Counted from the first letter of the stretch, positions 15,593-25,353 are shown. The stretch: 64,000 bases of DNA from Paenibacillus sp. JDR-2 (GCF_000023585.1 NC_012914.1:2309001-2373000), one strand, 5' to 3'. Notes: generated from the sequence alone by a model not told the origin. Numbers and translations: made by a program.

Positions 15593-16198
15593 ATGCAGAC
15601 TTATGCCGACCAGCTGTTTGAATGCGTTGATTTCAGCGGGGAAGATTTCAGGGAAGCAGAGCTGACGCGTTGCACGTTTATAAAATGCAAGTTTATTGGC
15701 GCTCGGTTGGAGGAAGCAGTTACGACGGGCTGCAAGTTCGAGGAATGCGATTTCCATGGCGCCGCGCTTAATGCTTCCGTGCATACCGAGTCGGCGTTTA
15801 CGAACTGCTTGTTTGAAGGGGCCAATCTGTTTGTCGCAAAATTCGCGGCTTGCAAAATGACCGGCTCCGACTTTGCCGGCGCCGAGCTGAGCGGAATCAC
15901 GATTGTTAAGGGCGACTGGTCCTATACGAACCTCAGGCATGTAAAGCTGGACAAGCAAAATCTGAGGGATATCCGCTTCGTGGAAGCCGATTTAATGGGA
16001 GCATCGCTCGAGAAATCCGATCTTCGCAAATGCGATCTGACAAGGGCAAACCTGACGCAAACGAACTTGAGCGGCGCTGACTTGCGGGGGGCCGAGCTGG
16101 AAGGCGTACCTTGGAAGACGGTTAATTTAAAGGGAGCCCGGATGGATACCGTGCAAGCGATTACGCTGCTCCGGTCGCTAGGCGCCAAGGTAGAGTGA
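15593..16198 (+). CDS. Pentapeptide-repeat protein, Qnr/MfpA-like
   Basis: A 201-residue protein made almost wholly of A(D/N)LXX-type pentapeptide repeats (for example FSGEDFREAELTRCTFIKCK and DLTRANLTQTNLSGADLRGA), predicted to fold as a right-handed quadrilateral beta-helix. Size, the single non-repeat break near the middle (VKGDWSYTNLRHVKLDKQN), and the short C-terminal helix (MDTVQAITLLRSLGAKVE) resemble chromosomal Qnr-like proteins, which mimic DNA and protect gyrase. Gyrase protection is inference; other pentapeptide proteins have unknown roles. The start follows GAAGGAAGAGGGG-type sequence. It appears monocistronic. Confidence 0.82.
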   Translation: MQTYADQLFECVDFSGEDFREAELTRCTFIKCKFIGARLEEAVTTGCKFEECDFHGAALNASVHTESAFTNCLFEGANLFVAKFAACKMTGSDFAGAELSGITIVKGDWSYTNLRHVKLDKQNLRDIRFVEADLMGASLEKSDLRKCDLTRANLTQTNLSGADLRGAELEGVPWKTVNLKGARMDTVQAITLLRSLGAKVE

Positions 16199-16275
16199 TG
16201 AAAGCGCATTAGAAATCTGCTAGGATAGAGTTATCAGCACTTATCCATTCATCATACATAAGGGGAGAAGCGGAA

Positions 16276-17133
16276 ATGGCGGAATCTGCGGGCATTACTA
16301 GCTTTCTTGAAACAGTGGATGTAGAAACCGGCGAGCGGAGCGTTCTGGCGACATTCGATTATCTAATCGAGGCGCCGAACTGGACAAGCGACGGCAAGAC
16401 TCTTATTTATAACAGCAAGGGCCGGATTTACAGCTTTCATATCGAAGAGGGATCCAGCACGGAGATCCCGTCCTCGTTCGCCGTGCATTGCAATAACGAC
16501 CACGTATTGTCTCCGGATAATATCCGTCTTGCTGTCAGCCACCATACGAGGGAAGACGGACAATCCCGTATTTATACCTTCCCGCTGGAGGGAGGGGATC
16601 CCGTTCTTGTCACGCCGATGGGACCCAGCTATCTGCACGGCTGGTCGCCGGACGGCCGAACTCTCGCTTATTGCGCGGAGAGAAAAGGACAGTACGATAT
16701 TTATACGATACCGGCAATCGGCGGCGAAGAGACGCAGCTGACGAATACGCCGGGACTCGACGACGGTCCCGAATACTCGCCGGATGGCGGTTATATCTGG
16801 TTCAATTCCGTCAGAACTGGTCTTATGCAGGTATGGCGAATGAAGGCCGACGGCAGCGAGCAGACGCAAATGACGTTTGACGAGAGCAACAGCTGGTTCC
16901 CCCATGTGTCGCCGGACGGCAAGCTGGTTGCCTATATTACTTACCGGAAAGGCGATGTGGCACCGGGAGATCATCCGGCTAACAAGCATGTGGAGCTCCG
17001 TCTAATGGACAGCAATGGCGGAGAATACCGGACGCTTGTACAGCTGTTTGGCGGACAAGGGACGATTAACGTCAATTCCTGGTCGCCGGACAGCCGGAAG
17101 CTTGCCTTTGTCAGCTATCGTTTGGAATCCTAA
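16276..17133 (+). CDS. TolB-like / PD40 beta-propeller protein
   Basis: A 285-residue protein with repeated WD40-like (PD40) blades of the TolB type: [73 protein letters not shown], which would make a six-bladed propeller. No signal peptide is seen, so it is likely cytoplasmic, unlike periplasmic TolB. Related Bacillales proteins are annotated as TolB family or DUF5050-type; a binding or scaffold role is typical and no catalytic residues are assignable. A strong AGGGGAGAAG site precedes ATG 16276. Confidence 0.82.
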   Translation: MAESAGITSFLETVDVETGERSVLATFDYLIEAPNWTSDGKTLIYNSKGRIYSFHIEEGSSTEIPSSFAVHCNNDHVLSPDNIRLAVSHHTREDGQSRIYTFPLEGGDPVLVTPMGPSYLHGWSPDGRTLAYCAERKGQYDIYTIPAIGGEETQLTNTPGLDDGPEYSPDGGYIWFNSVRTGLMQVWRMKADGSEQTQMTFDESNSWFPHVSPDGKLVAYITYRKGDVAPGDHPANKHVELRLMDSNGGEYRTLVQLFGGQGTINVNSWSPDSRKLAFVSYRLES

Positions 17134-17144
17134 TTTGACTCAAT

Positions 17145-17195
17145 AAAAAGCCGCTCTATCTCCGCCTTCTACAAGGAGGAGATAGAGCGGCTTTT
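17145..17195. terminator. Strong bidirectional terminator
   Basis: A 19-bp perfect inverted repeat (AAAAAGCCGCTCTATCTCC at 17145-17163 and its complement at 17177-17195) ends both the TolB-like gene and the minus-strand LysR gene. Confidence 0.92.
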
Positions 17196-17216
17196 TGCCT
17201 GTCTCCCTCAAGCCGG

Positions 17217-18104
17217 TTACAAGCAGGAATGCTTCATGAACTGGATGAAGGAGCGGACATGGAAAGCCATAATATCGGCCTTCCGGAAGGCTAGGCAAAT
17301 ATGGCGCTGCTGCACGTTTCCCGGCAGTTCGCGAAGCACCAGCTCCTTCGCCTGCACCTCTCTCGTCACGCTCCGCCAAGGCAGCATGCCAATGCCAATC
17401 CCGTGTTTGACAGATTCCTTGATCGTCTCGATCGCCCCAAGCTCCATGATAACCGTCCATTCCAGACCGTTATCCCTCGCCCATAGCTCGGACAATTCTC
17501 TGGAGGTTGAGCCGTGCTCATGCAGAAGGAAGGATTCATTCTTTAAATCTTCAACAAGGATGGTTTCTTTGTGGGCAAGCGGATGATTATAAGGCAGCAC
17601 CAGCTTTAAATCGTCATCCGCCAGCGGAATAATCTCGAGATCGTCAAAAGGGCGGACGATCAGCGATACAACCGCGACATCAATCTCGAATTCTCTCAGC
17701 AGATTGATAACGGTACCGGCCTGCTTCACCGTCATTTGCGGCATGACCTTGTCGTATTTAGCTTGAAAGGCAGCCAAATAGGGTGGAAGGAAATAGGTAG
17801 CGGGCGTATAGCTTGCCCCTATTTTCAGATGCCCCCGGCCTTGCTCCCGGTGCTCCTTCATCAGTTGGCTGGATTCATCGAGCAAAGCGCAAATCCGCTT
17901 GGCGTAAGGCAGCAGGGTTTGTCCCGCATCCGTCAGCCGCAGCTGCCGGGGATGTTTGTAGAACAGCTCAACGCCAATCGATTCCTCTAGTTTTTTCAAA
18001 TGAAAGCTGACCGTTGGCTGTTTAAGCTGCAGCTCGGCTGCAACCTCGGTTAAGGTAGACAGGCGTGCGGCATGGGCAAATACGCGAAGCTGCTGAATAT
18101 TCAT
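17217..18104 (-). CDS. LysR-family transcriptional regulator
   Basis: A 295-residue protein. The N-terminal LysR helix-turn-helix (about 1-60: MNIQQLRVFAHAARLSTLTEVAAELQLKQPTVSFHLKKLE) is followed by a periplasmic-binding-protein-like effector domain (about 90-290). It resembles the CysL/YwfK subgroup. LysR proteins usually activate a divergent gene; here the divergent neighbour is the ABC importer at 18273, which is its likely target. The effector is unknown but may be the imported substrate. The start is ATG 18104 with AGGAGA just upstream. Confidence 0.88.
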   Translation of the reverse strand: MNIQQLRVFAHAARLSTLTEVAAELQLKQPTVSFHLKKLEESIGVELFYKHPRQLRLTDAGQTLLPYAKRICALLDESSQLMKEHREQGRGHLKIGASYTPATYFLPPYLAAFQAKYDKVMPQMTVKQAGTVINLLREFEIDVAVVSLIVRPFDDLEIIPLADDDLKLVLPYNHPLAHKETILVEDLKNESFLLHEHGSTSRELSELWARDNGLEWTVIMELGAIETIKESVKHGIGIGMLPWRSVTREVQAKELVLRELPGNVQQRHICLAFRKADIMAFHVRSFIQFMKHSCL

Positions 18105-18158
18105 CTGGGGCTCATCTCCTTAACTCTTCTTGTCATACTATAGATAATTTCGATGAAG

Positions 18159-18174
18159 CTATCAATATGGATAG
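18159..18174. promoter_or_regulatory. Candidate LysR binding palindrome in the divergent intergenic region
   Basis: CTATC-aatatg-GATAG is a perfect interrupted palindrome within the 168-nt gap between the LysR gene and the ABC operon, close to the T-N11-A style of LysR boxes. Assignment is inference from position and symmetry. Confidence 0.45.
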
Positions 18175-18272
18175 ATGTTATTTAATATAACTTTATCATT
18201 CACTTAATCTTCCATTTACAATCCGTCGTTAATCTGAGAATGAAAGAAAAAGACATTGGAGGGGTAAGAGAA

Positions 18273-19412
18273 ATGGCAAACGGATATAAAATGAAGGGTC
18301 TTATGCTTGTCAGCGTCTTGGCGGTAACGGCAGCACTATCGGCGTGCGGAAATAACGGCAATAATGAGGCTAATACTGCGGCAACAGGTAACGGCACAAC
18401 GAATACTTCCGCAACAACGGAAGCAAGCACGGAGCCATCCGCGGATGCTGCCGCTAGCCCGGCTGCGGCGGATGCAAGCAAGGATGAGCCTCTCGTTGTA
18501 TATTTGAATGACTTCGACGATATCGTAAAACCAATGTTCGAAGAGAAGACAGGCTATAAGCTGGAGATCGTATCCGGCAACGGCGCCGAGATCGCTTCGC
18601 GTATCGAAGCGGAAAAAGGCAACCCGCATTGGGATGTCGTATGGATGGACTCGATGCCAACCATCGACCAAATGGGTAAAAACGGACAGCTGCTCGACAA
18701 CTGGACACCAAGTAATCTGGATGGATTGACGGATTTTGCGAAGACGGTTGTTCCCGCGAACGACACTTACTTCCCTACAGGCGCGCATGCCGCATCCGTT
18801 ATCGTCTATAATACAAAAGCATTTGACGCAAACAGCGCTCCCAAAACATGGGATGACCTGCTTAATGCGAAATATAAAGGCGTAGTAGGCATGGCCGATC
18901 CTGCCGTTGCGGCACCTGCCTATCCGTTCGTTGCGTGGTTCTTCCAATCCAAAGGGATGGATCAAGGCAAAAGCTACTTCGAAGGCCTACTGAAGAACGG
19001 CGTTCATGTGTATCCGAAAAACCCTAACGTCGCTAAAGCGCTGACCGACGGCGAGATCAAAGCGGCAGCTCTTCAAGAAAGCAATGCTTACACGCTGAAA
19101 AATTCCGGCGAACCGGTTGATATTGTCTGGCCGGCAGAAGGCGCACCGGCATCGGTTCGCGTGGCAGCCATTCAAAAAGAGTCCAAGCATCAAGAAGCGG
19201 CAAAAGCATTCGTTGAATTCCTCCTTGATCCGGCAACCCAGCAGGCGCTTATCGATAAAGGCGACGAGAGCTATTTCGAGCCATCGGTAAAAGGCGTTAA
19301 CGCAAAAGCCGACCGTGCGGCAGACGCGAAGCTGCTTGTAGCGGAAGCTGGCTGGGCGGGCGAGCATGAAGGCGAAATCAAACAATGGTTCGCGGATAAC
19401 GCGGTGAAATAA
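18273..19412 (+). CDS. ABC transporter substrate-binding lipoprotein (iron/aminoethylphosphonate type)
   Basis: A 379-residue lipoprotein. Its type II signal ends with lipobox LSAC (MANGYKMKGLMLVSVLAVTAALSAC), followed by a low-complexity N/T/A/S linker and then a binding-protein fold of the AfuA/PhnS-like group (VVYLNDFDDIVKPMFEEKTGYKLEIVSGNGAEIASRIEAEKGNPHWDVVWM). It captures a solute outside the membrane for the permease encoded next. The ATG at 18273 has GGAGGGG about 8 nt upstream; the longer start at 18240 is unlikely. The substrate (ferric iron, 2-aminoethylphosphonate, or another small anion) cannot be settled from sequence. Its stop overlaps the permease ATG by one base. Confidence 0.87.
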   Translation: MANGYKMKGLMLVSVLAVTAALSACGNNGNNEANTAATGNGTTNTSATTEASTEPSADAAASPAAADASKDEPLVVYLNDFDDIVKPMFEEKTGYKLEIVSGNGAEIASRIEAEKGNPHWDVVWMDSMPTIDQMGKNGQLLDNWTPSNLDGLTDFAKTVVPANDTYFPTGAHAASVIVYNTKAFDANSAPKTWDDLLNAKYKGVVGMADPAVAAPAYPFVAWFFQSKGMDQGKSYFEGLLKNGVHVYPKNPNVAKALTDGEIKAAALQESNAYTLKNSGEPVDIVWPAEGAPASVRVAAIQKESKHQEAAKAFVEFLLDPATQQALIDKGDESYFEPSVKGVNAKADRAADAKLLVAEAGWAGEHEGEIKQWFADNAVK

Positions 19413-21106
19413 TGCTGCGACTTCGATCACAAGGAAACCGGACTGGCTGGCTCGTGCTGGCCGTCCTGTTTCTTCTTATTCTGCTGCCGCTTATTGCCGT
19501 CGTTATTCAGGTACTCCTGCCGGGAGTATTTTTTGGTCATTTCGAGCTTGGCGATTTATCTCTTTTGTTGGATGTATTCCGGCGGCCGCTTTGGTATGTT
19601 TCCCTGAAAAATTCGGTCATTCTTGGCCTTGGAACCACGGTGCTGGCCACTATTATCGGTACGGCCATTGCGATGGCCAGATCGAACTGGGCCTTCCGCG
19701 GCGCGAAGCTGCTTGATTTTGCCGTATGGATTCTGATTATTACGCCATCCTTCATTTTGGCGCAGGGCTGGGTTATGTTTGCCTCCGCCGACGGACTTGC
19801 CGCCAAGTGGCTGGGCTGGCATAGCCTGCATTCGTTTATTTTTCAGCCAATCGGGCTTATTGTCGTCATGACGCTCAGCAAGTTCCCGCTTGCTTATTTA
19901 ACCGTCTATTCCGCGTTGGAGTGGAAGGTTGACCGGCTGAGCGAAGCCGCGCGGTTGTCCGGAGGGTCCAGTTGGACGGTATGGCGCACCATTCAGGCGC
20001 CGCTCCTGCTTCCGGCAATCTGTTCCGGAGCCATGCTTGTCTTTATGGATACGGTAGGCGACTTTGGTCTCCCCGCGTCCATCGCTACCATTTTCCGGTT
20101 TCCAACCTTGCCCTATTCGATTTATTCCGCATTGTACACGTCGCCGATCCGGTTCGATATGGCCGGGGCGTTATCGTTCTATCTCGTGCTGCTCATTGCC
20201 CTGGCGATGAGTGTTCAGTTATATGCCATGCGCAAGTCGCGTTATGATTTCCTGTCTTCGAGGGCAACGCGCTCAGAACCGAAGAAACCGCGTAAGGGCG
20301 GAATTTATCTCGTTATTGGCAATATCGTGTTTCTTGCCGTCGTAATCGGTATTCCGTTTGGCTCCAACCTGCTGATGTCTATTTCGGGCAGCTCGACCGC
20401 CGGCAAAGGGCGCGAGTTGACGTTCGAACATTATAAAGCTTTATTTGCCGGTAATAACCGCACGTTGCTGGAAGGTCTTGTCCATTCGCTGGAGATTGCG
20501 GCCGTAGCAGCCGTTATTGGTTTGTTAGTAGGATTCCTTGTCGCGTACGTTCTGACGTATTCGCAATTCAAGCTGCGCAAAAGCATTGACGTCATCTCGC
20601 TTGTCTCGCTTGCCGTACCCGGGATCGTGCTGGGGATCGGGTATATCTTCATCTGGAATCAAGCATGGCTTGAGAAGATTGGACTTCTGCTGTACGGAAC
20701 GCCTTGGATTCTGATTCTGGCTAGCGTAGCCGGCGTGATTCCGGTTATTACGCGCGTAGTGGTCGGGGCAATGGCGAAGGTGCCGAGACAGCTGCTGTCG
20801 GCGGCACAGATGCAGGGGGCGTCGTTCAGCCAGAGAGTTACCACGATTCTGATGCCTCTAATAAAAGGGGCTCTCCTATACGCGGGTCTGGCCGCTTTTG
20901 GAGCAAGCGTATTTGATCTGGCGATCTCGTCCATTTTGTATCCGCCTAACTTTATGACGCTTCCGGTTGTTATTAACAAGGCATTCGAGGATCTCAAGTT
21001 TGGCTATGCGGCCGCGGCAACGCTGACCGGCGGGGGAATTGTCATCTTGATCATTGCCGTAATGGAAATGCTTATTAAACCTTCAAGAAAGCGGGTAAAA
21101 TCATGA
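19412..21106 (+). CDS. ABC transporter permease, fused two-domain type
   Basis: A 564-residue membrane protein with two tandem permease domains, about 12 helices in all. Each half carries an EAA-like loop: SEAARLSGGSSWTVWRTIQAPL (about residues 175-196) and SAAQMQGASFSQRVTTILMPL (about 465-485). Such fused permeases occur in the FbpB/PhnU-V families, where a single polypeptide forms the whole channel. It overlaps the binding-protein stop by one nt and the ATPase start by four (ATGA), so translation is coupled. Confidence 0.9.
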   Translation: MLRLRSQGNRTGWLVLAVLFLLILLPLIAVVIQVLLPGVFFGHFELGDLSLLLDVFRRPLWYVSLKNSVILGLGTTVLATIIGTAIAMARSNWAFRGAKLLDFAVWILIITPSFILAQGWVMFASADGLAAKWLGWHSLHSFIFQPIGLIVVMTLSKFPLAYLTVYSALEWKVDRLSEAARLSGGSSWTVWRTIQAPLLLPAICSGAMLVFMDTVGDFGLPASIATIFRFPTLPYSIYSALYTSPIRFDMAGALSFYLVLLIALAMSVQLYAMRKSRYDFLSSRATRSEPKKPRKGGIYLVIGNIVFLAVVIGIPFGSNLLMSISGSSTAGKGRELTFEHYKALFAGNNRTLLEGLVHSLEIAAVAAVIGLLVGFLVAYVLTYSQFKLRKSIDVISLVSLAVPGIVLGIGYIFIWNQAWLEKIGLLLYGTPWILILASVAGVIPVITRVVVGAMAKVPRQLLSAAQMQGASFSQRVTTILMPLIKGALLYAGLAAFGASVFDLAISSILYPPNFMTLPVVINKAFEDLKFGYAAAATLTGGGIVILIIAVMEMLIKPSRKRVKS

Positions 21107-22188
21107 CGAATACGATACTGGAAGTCGAACGGCTGGGCAAATCATTTGGTTCCCATACCGCGCTGCGGGATATCAATTTCTCGGTGAAGCAAGGTGAGAT
21201 TATCAGCGTGCTTGGACCGTCCGGCTGCGGAAAATCCACGCTGCTCCAGCTGATTGCGGGCCTTCAGCAGCCGGACGAAGGCGAGATCCGCCTGCGCGGC
21301 GCAACGGTTGCGACGGTCTCCCGGCATGTTCCGCCGGAGAAACGCGGCATCAACATGGTATTCCAGGATTATGCGTTATGGCCGCATATGACGATCTATG
21401 ACAATATCGCTTACGGACTCCGCAGGCAAAAGGCGGCGGCAGCCGCAATCCGCGAACAAATCGCGGAGCTGATAGCGCTGCTGCATCTGGAAGGGCTGGA
21501 GGATAGACTTCCGCCGCAATTGTCGGGCGGACAACAACAGCGGGTAGCAATAGCGCGTGCGCTCGCAACCAAACCGGATCTGCTGCTGCTTGACGAGCCG
21601 CTCTCCAATCTGGATATGCGGCTTCGCATCGAGATGCGCTCGGAGATGGCTTATTTGTTCCGTCAGCTCGGTACAACCGTGTTCCATGTTACGCATGATC
21701 CCGATGAGGCTTTTGCCATGGCCGACCGTCTCATGATTATGCGGGCCGGCGCCGTTGACCAGATAGACCGTCCGCAAATTTGCTACGACCGTCCGGCAAC
21801 CCTGTCCGCAGCCATGCTGCTTGGAGCGGGCAATCGCTTAAAGAGCAAGCTGGTGCGGGAAGGGGAGCATACAACCGTACGGATTGCGGGACAAGAAATT
21901 GTAGGAACTTCGCCGGGCTCTCCCGAGGTTCAACGAACAGAGCTGGTTGATCTGCTGTTCCGACCGGATTCTGCCGAGTGGAAGTCCGTGACAACGGCTT
22001 CGGAGAACCAGCTGCCCGTCCATGTGCTCCACAGCGTATTCGAAGGGAAACGCTGGCGCGTGCTTGCGAAGACATCCGACGGACAGCCGATCTCCTTCCT
22101 GCATGACGAATACCTGGATGCGGGTGAAGAGGGCAACCTGCATATTAACGCTTCCGACGCGTTTGTGTATCCTCAGCAATCGGCATAA
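21103..22188 (+). CDS. ABC transporter ATP-binding protein (PotA/FbpC type)
   Basis: A 361-residue ATPase. Walker A is GPSGCGKST (about 39-47), the Q loop lies in MVFQDYALWPHM, the signature is LSGGQQQR, Walker B is LLLLDEPLSNLD, and the H loop is FHVTHDPDEA. The C-terminal 110 residues form a TOBE-type domain. It powers the fused permease upstream. It is the last gene of the three-gene operon; immediately after its stop the palindromic repeat array begins, and no classical terminator precedes the array. Confidence 0.92.
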   Translation: MTNTILEVERLGKSFGSHTALRDINFSVKQGEIISVLGPSGCGKSTLLQLIAGLQQPDEGEIRLRGATVATVSRHVPPEKRGINMVFQDYALWPHMTIYDNIAYGLRRQKAAAAAIREQIAELIALLHLEGLEDRLPPQLSGGQQQRVAIARALATKPDLLLLDEPLSNLDMRLRIEMRSEMAYLFRQLGTTVFHVTHDPDEAFAMADRLMIMRAGAVDQIDRPQICYDRPATLSAAMLLGAGNRLKSKLVREGEHTTVRIAGQEIVGTSPGSPEVQRTELVDLLFRPDSAEWKSVTTASENQLPVHVLHSVFEGKRWRVLAKTSDGQPISFLHDEYLDAGEEGNLHINASDAFVYPQQSA

Positions 22189-22207
22189 AGGCATAGCGGC
22201 AAAAGAA

Positions 22208-24560
22208 TTTTCCGCCGTAAAGTGGTGCTCGAAGCAGCTCCAAGCACGAAATAGTGAGAATCTCCGCCTAATGCGCACGTTGCTCCTCACTAACTATGAG
22301 GCTGCCCTCACTATTACGCACAAATGCCCGCCCGAGGTACGTTTGAGCGCGAAAGCCCTCACTAATTAGTGAGTATCTTCACTATTGTGCAGAAATGCCC
22401 GTCCAAGGCATGTAAGAAGCGGAAAAGCTCACTAATAGTGAGCTTTTCCGCCGTAAAATGGTGCTTGAAGCAGGTCCAAGTACGAAATAGTGAGAATCTC
22501 CGCCTAATGTGCACGTTGCACCTCACTAACTATGAGGTTACCCTCACTATTACGCACAAATGCCCGCCCGAGGAACGTTTGAGCGCGGAAGACCTCACAA
22601 ATTAGTGAATATCTTCACTATTGTGCAGAAATGCCCGTCCAAGGCATGTATGAAGTGGAAAAGCTCACTAATAGTGAGCTTTTCCACCGTAAAGTGGTGC
22701 TCGATGCAGCACCAAGCACGAAATAGTGAGAATCTCCGCCTAATGTGCACGTTGCTCCTCACTAACTATGAGGCTATCCCCACTATTTGCGCACAAATGC
22801 CTCGCCGAGGCAGGTTCGGAGCGGAAAAGCTCACTAATAGTGAGGCATTCAGCCGTAAAGTGGTGCTTGAAGCAGGTCCAAGTACGAAATAGTGAGAATC
22901 TCCGCCTAATGTGCACGTTGCACCTCACTAACTATGAGGTTACCCTCACTATTACGCACAAATGCCCGCCCGAGGTACGTTTGAGCGCGGAAGACCTCAC
23001 TAATTAGTGAGTATCTTCGGCAGCACCAAGCACCAAATAGTGAGTATCTCCGCCTAATGCGCACGTTGCTCCTCACTAACTATGAGGCTATCCCCACTAT
23101 TTACGCACAAATGCCCCGCCGAGGCATGTTCGGAGCGGAAAAGCTCACTAATAGTGAGGCATTCAGCCGTAAAGTGGTGCTCGATGCAGCACCAAGCACG
23201 ACATAGTGAGTATCTCCGCCTAATGCGCACGTTGCTCCTCACTAACTATGAGGTTACCCTCACTATTACGCACAAATGCCCCGCCGAGGCAGGTTCGGAG
23301 CGGAAAAGCTCACTAATAGTGAGGCATTCAGCCGTAAAGTGGTGCTTGAAGCAGGTCCAAGTACGAAATAGTGAGAATCTCCGCCTAATGTGCACGTTGC
23401 TCCTCACTAACTATGAGGTTACCCTCACTATTACGTACAAATGCCCGCCCGAGGTACGTTTGAGCGCGGAAGACCTCACTAATTAGTGAATATCTTCACT
23501 ATTGTGCAGAAATGCCCGTCCAAGGTATGTATGAAGTGGAAAAGATCACTAATAGTGAGCTTTTCCGCCGTAAAGTGGTGCTCGATGCAGCACCAAGCAC
23601 CAAATAGTGAGAATCTCCGCCTAATGTGCACGTTGCTCCTCACTAACTATGAGGTTACCCTCACTATTACGCACAAATGCCCGCCCGAGGAACGTTTGAG
23701 CGCGGAAGACCTCACTAATTAGTGAATATCTTCACTATTGTGCAGAAATGCCCGTCCAAGGCATGTATGAAGCGGAAAAGCTCACTAATAGTGAGCTTTT
23801 CCGCCGTAAAATGGTGCTTGAAGCAGGTCCAAGTACGAAATAGTGAGAATCTCCGCCTAATGTGCACGTTGCTCCTCACTAACTATGAGGTTACCCTCAC
23901 TATTACGTACAAATGCCCGCCCGAGGTACGTTTGAGCGCGGAAGACCTCACTAATTAGTGAGTATCTTCGGCAGCACCAAGCACGAAAAAGTGAGTATCT
24001 CCGCCTAATGTGCACGTTGCTCCTCACTAACTATAAGGCTATCCCCACTATTTGCGCACAAATGCCTCGCCGAGGCAGGTTCGGAGCGGAAAAGCTCACT
24101 AATAGTGAGGCATTCAGCCGTAAAGTGGTGCTTGAAGCAGGTCCAAGTACGAAATAGTGAGTATCTCCGCCTAATGCGCACGTTGCTCCTCACTAACTAT
24201 GAGGTTACCCTCAGTATTACGTACAAATGCCGGCCCGAGGTACGTTTGAGCGCGGAAGACCTCACTAATTAGTGAGTATCTTCACTATTGTGCAGAAATG
24301 CCCGTCCAAGGCATGTATGAAGCGGAAAAGCTCACTAATAGTGAGCTTTTCCGCCGTAAAATGGTGCTCGATGCAGTACCAAGCACGAAATAGTGAGAAT
24401 CTCCGCCTAATAGGCACGTTGCTCCTCACTAACTATGAGGCGATCCTCACTATTTGCGCACAAATGCCTCGCCGAGGCAGGTTTCAGCGTGGAAAGCCTC
24501 ACTAACAGCGAGTCTAGCCTCACTATTAATGAAAATGCTTCCCGAAGGTTGTATTGGTAC
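22208..24560. repeat. Mosaic tandem array of about 12 palindrome-rich units
   Basis: This stretch of about 2.35 kb between converging operons holds about 12 imperfect units of two main lengths: about 236 nt (for example 22208-22443 and 22444-22679) and about 165 nt, which lacks an internal block of about 71 nt; two units start truncated at cagcaccaag (about 23019 and 23968). Every unit carries the heptamer CTCACTA or its complement TAGTGAG six to eight times, many forming perfect palindromes such as CTCACTAATTAGTGAG and CTCACTAATAGTGAG, plus the paired arms AATAGTGAG and CTCACTATT. Several palindromes extend to AAAAGCTCACTA and its complement with T runs. The last unit (from about 24352) is degenerate. 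Short open frames repeat with the units but have no ribosome sites. No spacers and no cas genes are present, so it is not a CRISPR array. Function unknown. Confidence 0.9.
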
Positions 24561-24563
24561 GGA

Positions 24564-24612
24564 AAAGGGGGTGTCCCATCGTCATATTCATGACATATGG
24601 GACACCCCCTTT
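24564..24612. terminator. Bidirectional terminator at the array edge
   Basis: AAAGGGGGTGTCCCAT (24564-24579) pairs perfectly with ATGGGACACCCCCTTT (24597-24612), with an inner GTCAT/ATGAC stem. It lies between the repeat array and the minus-strand cupin gene. Confidence 0.88.
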
Positions 24613-24633
24613 CGTTAACACCACAAGTGCGGG

Positions 24634-25353
24634 TTAGAAGAAATAGGGAGGGTTGGGCTGCTGGAGATAGCCGAAGGCTTGCGGATAATGCTGTTGCTGT
24701 TGCTGCTGCTGTGGATAGTGCTGGGGTCGAAAGGGACCAAATGGGCCATAGTTCTGAGGTTCATTGGGATAGGGCAAATAGGGCGGCTGCGCTTCCGGCT
24801 CGCGTATCATTTGCTGCGGCTGGCAATTGGCAGGAGGGCCAATGAATGTCGTATCCGTAATGGGCGCCAGCGTTTCTTTGACCATTTGCTCGTTCAGGCA
24901 GTAAGTATGGGCGAGAACACCGGGAGGCGTCAGGCGCAGCATATCGGAATAACCGATAAACTCCGGCACCGGCGCGTCAAAGATCGCAAGCAGATGGGTG
25001 TTATCTACCGTTGCGATTTCGTAATGGGGCCAGCCTTGCGGCACGTTGGCGACTTGACCGGGCGCTATCGGGAAGTTTAGCAGCTTTTTCGTAAACGGAT
25101 TAATGATCGATACAACAGCCGAACCGGAAATGCAATAGACCAGCTCGGTAGCGTTCTGATGAATATGCGGTTCAACTACATTCGAACGGCTGAGGTAAAT
25201 ATCCAGCAAGGAAACATTGCCTAGCGTATTTAACTGTTCAATCGACAAAGTATTGATGAAGTTGCGATTGTCTTTCTTGAACGTTGTGTTTGTGTTCACG
25301 TCGTACCAGAACTGCACGTTAGGGGAAGTAAAGTCCATATAGGATACCGCCAC
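24634..25353 (-). CDS. Cupin-domain protein with Q/P/Y-rich C-terminal tail
   Basis: A 239-residue protein. A single cupin domain (about 50-130) contains EPHIHQNATELVYCISGSAVV and a later PQGWPHYEI, giving plausible metal ligands His-x-His, Glu and His. After residue about 175 the protein turns into a low-complexity tail rich in Q, P, Y and F, including a seven-glutamine run and a PYFF end. Such tails are typical of spore-coat or exosporium proteins, so a coat-associated cupin is a reasonable inference, also because the neighbouring bicupin resembles coat-associated oxalate decarboxylases. The catalytic activity is unknown. Confidence 0.75.
   Translation of the reverse strand: MAVSYMDFTSPNVQFWYDVNTNTTFKKDNRNFINTLSIEQLNTLGNVSLLDIYLSRSNVVEPHIHQNATELVYCISGSAVVSIINPFTKKLLNFPIAPGQVANVPQGWPHYEIATVDNTHLLAIFDAPVPEFIGYSDMLRLTPPGVLAHTYCLNEQMVKETLAPITDTTFIGPPANCQPQQMIREPEAQPPYLPYPNEPQNYGPFGPFRPQHYPQQQQQQQHYPQAFGYLQQPNPPYFF

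Noticed and set aside
22369..24505. Repeated open frames of about 78 codons (plus strand) and about 62 codons (minus strand) inside the palindromic array, some joined by TAGTG stop-start overlaps
   Set aside because: They recur only because the DNA repeats. None has a ribosome site, the starts are GTG inside a palindrome, and the unit length of about 236 nt is not a multiple of three. The products have no protein-like domain pattern.
22208..24560. CRISPR array
   Set aside because: The repeat units are 165-236 nt and contiguous, with no unique spacers of constant length and no cas genes nearby.
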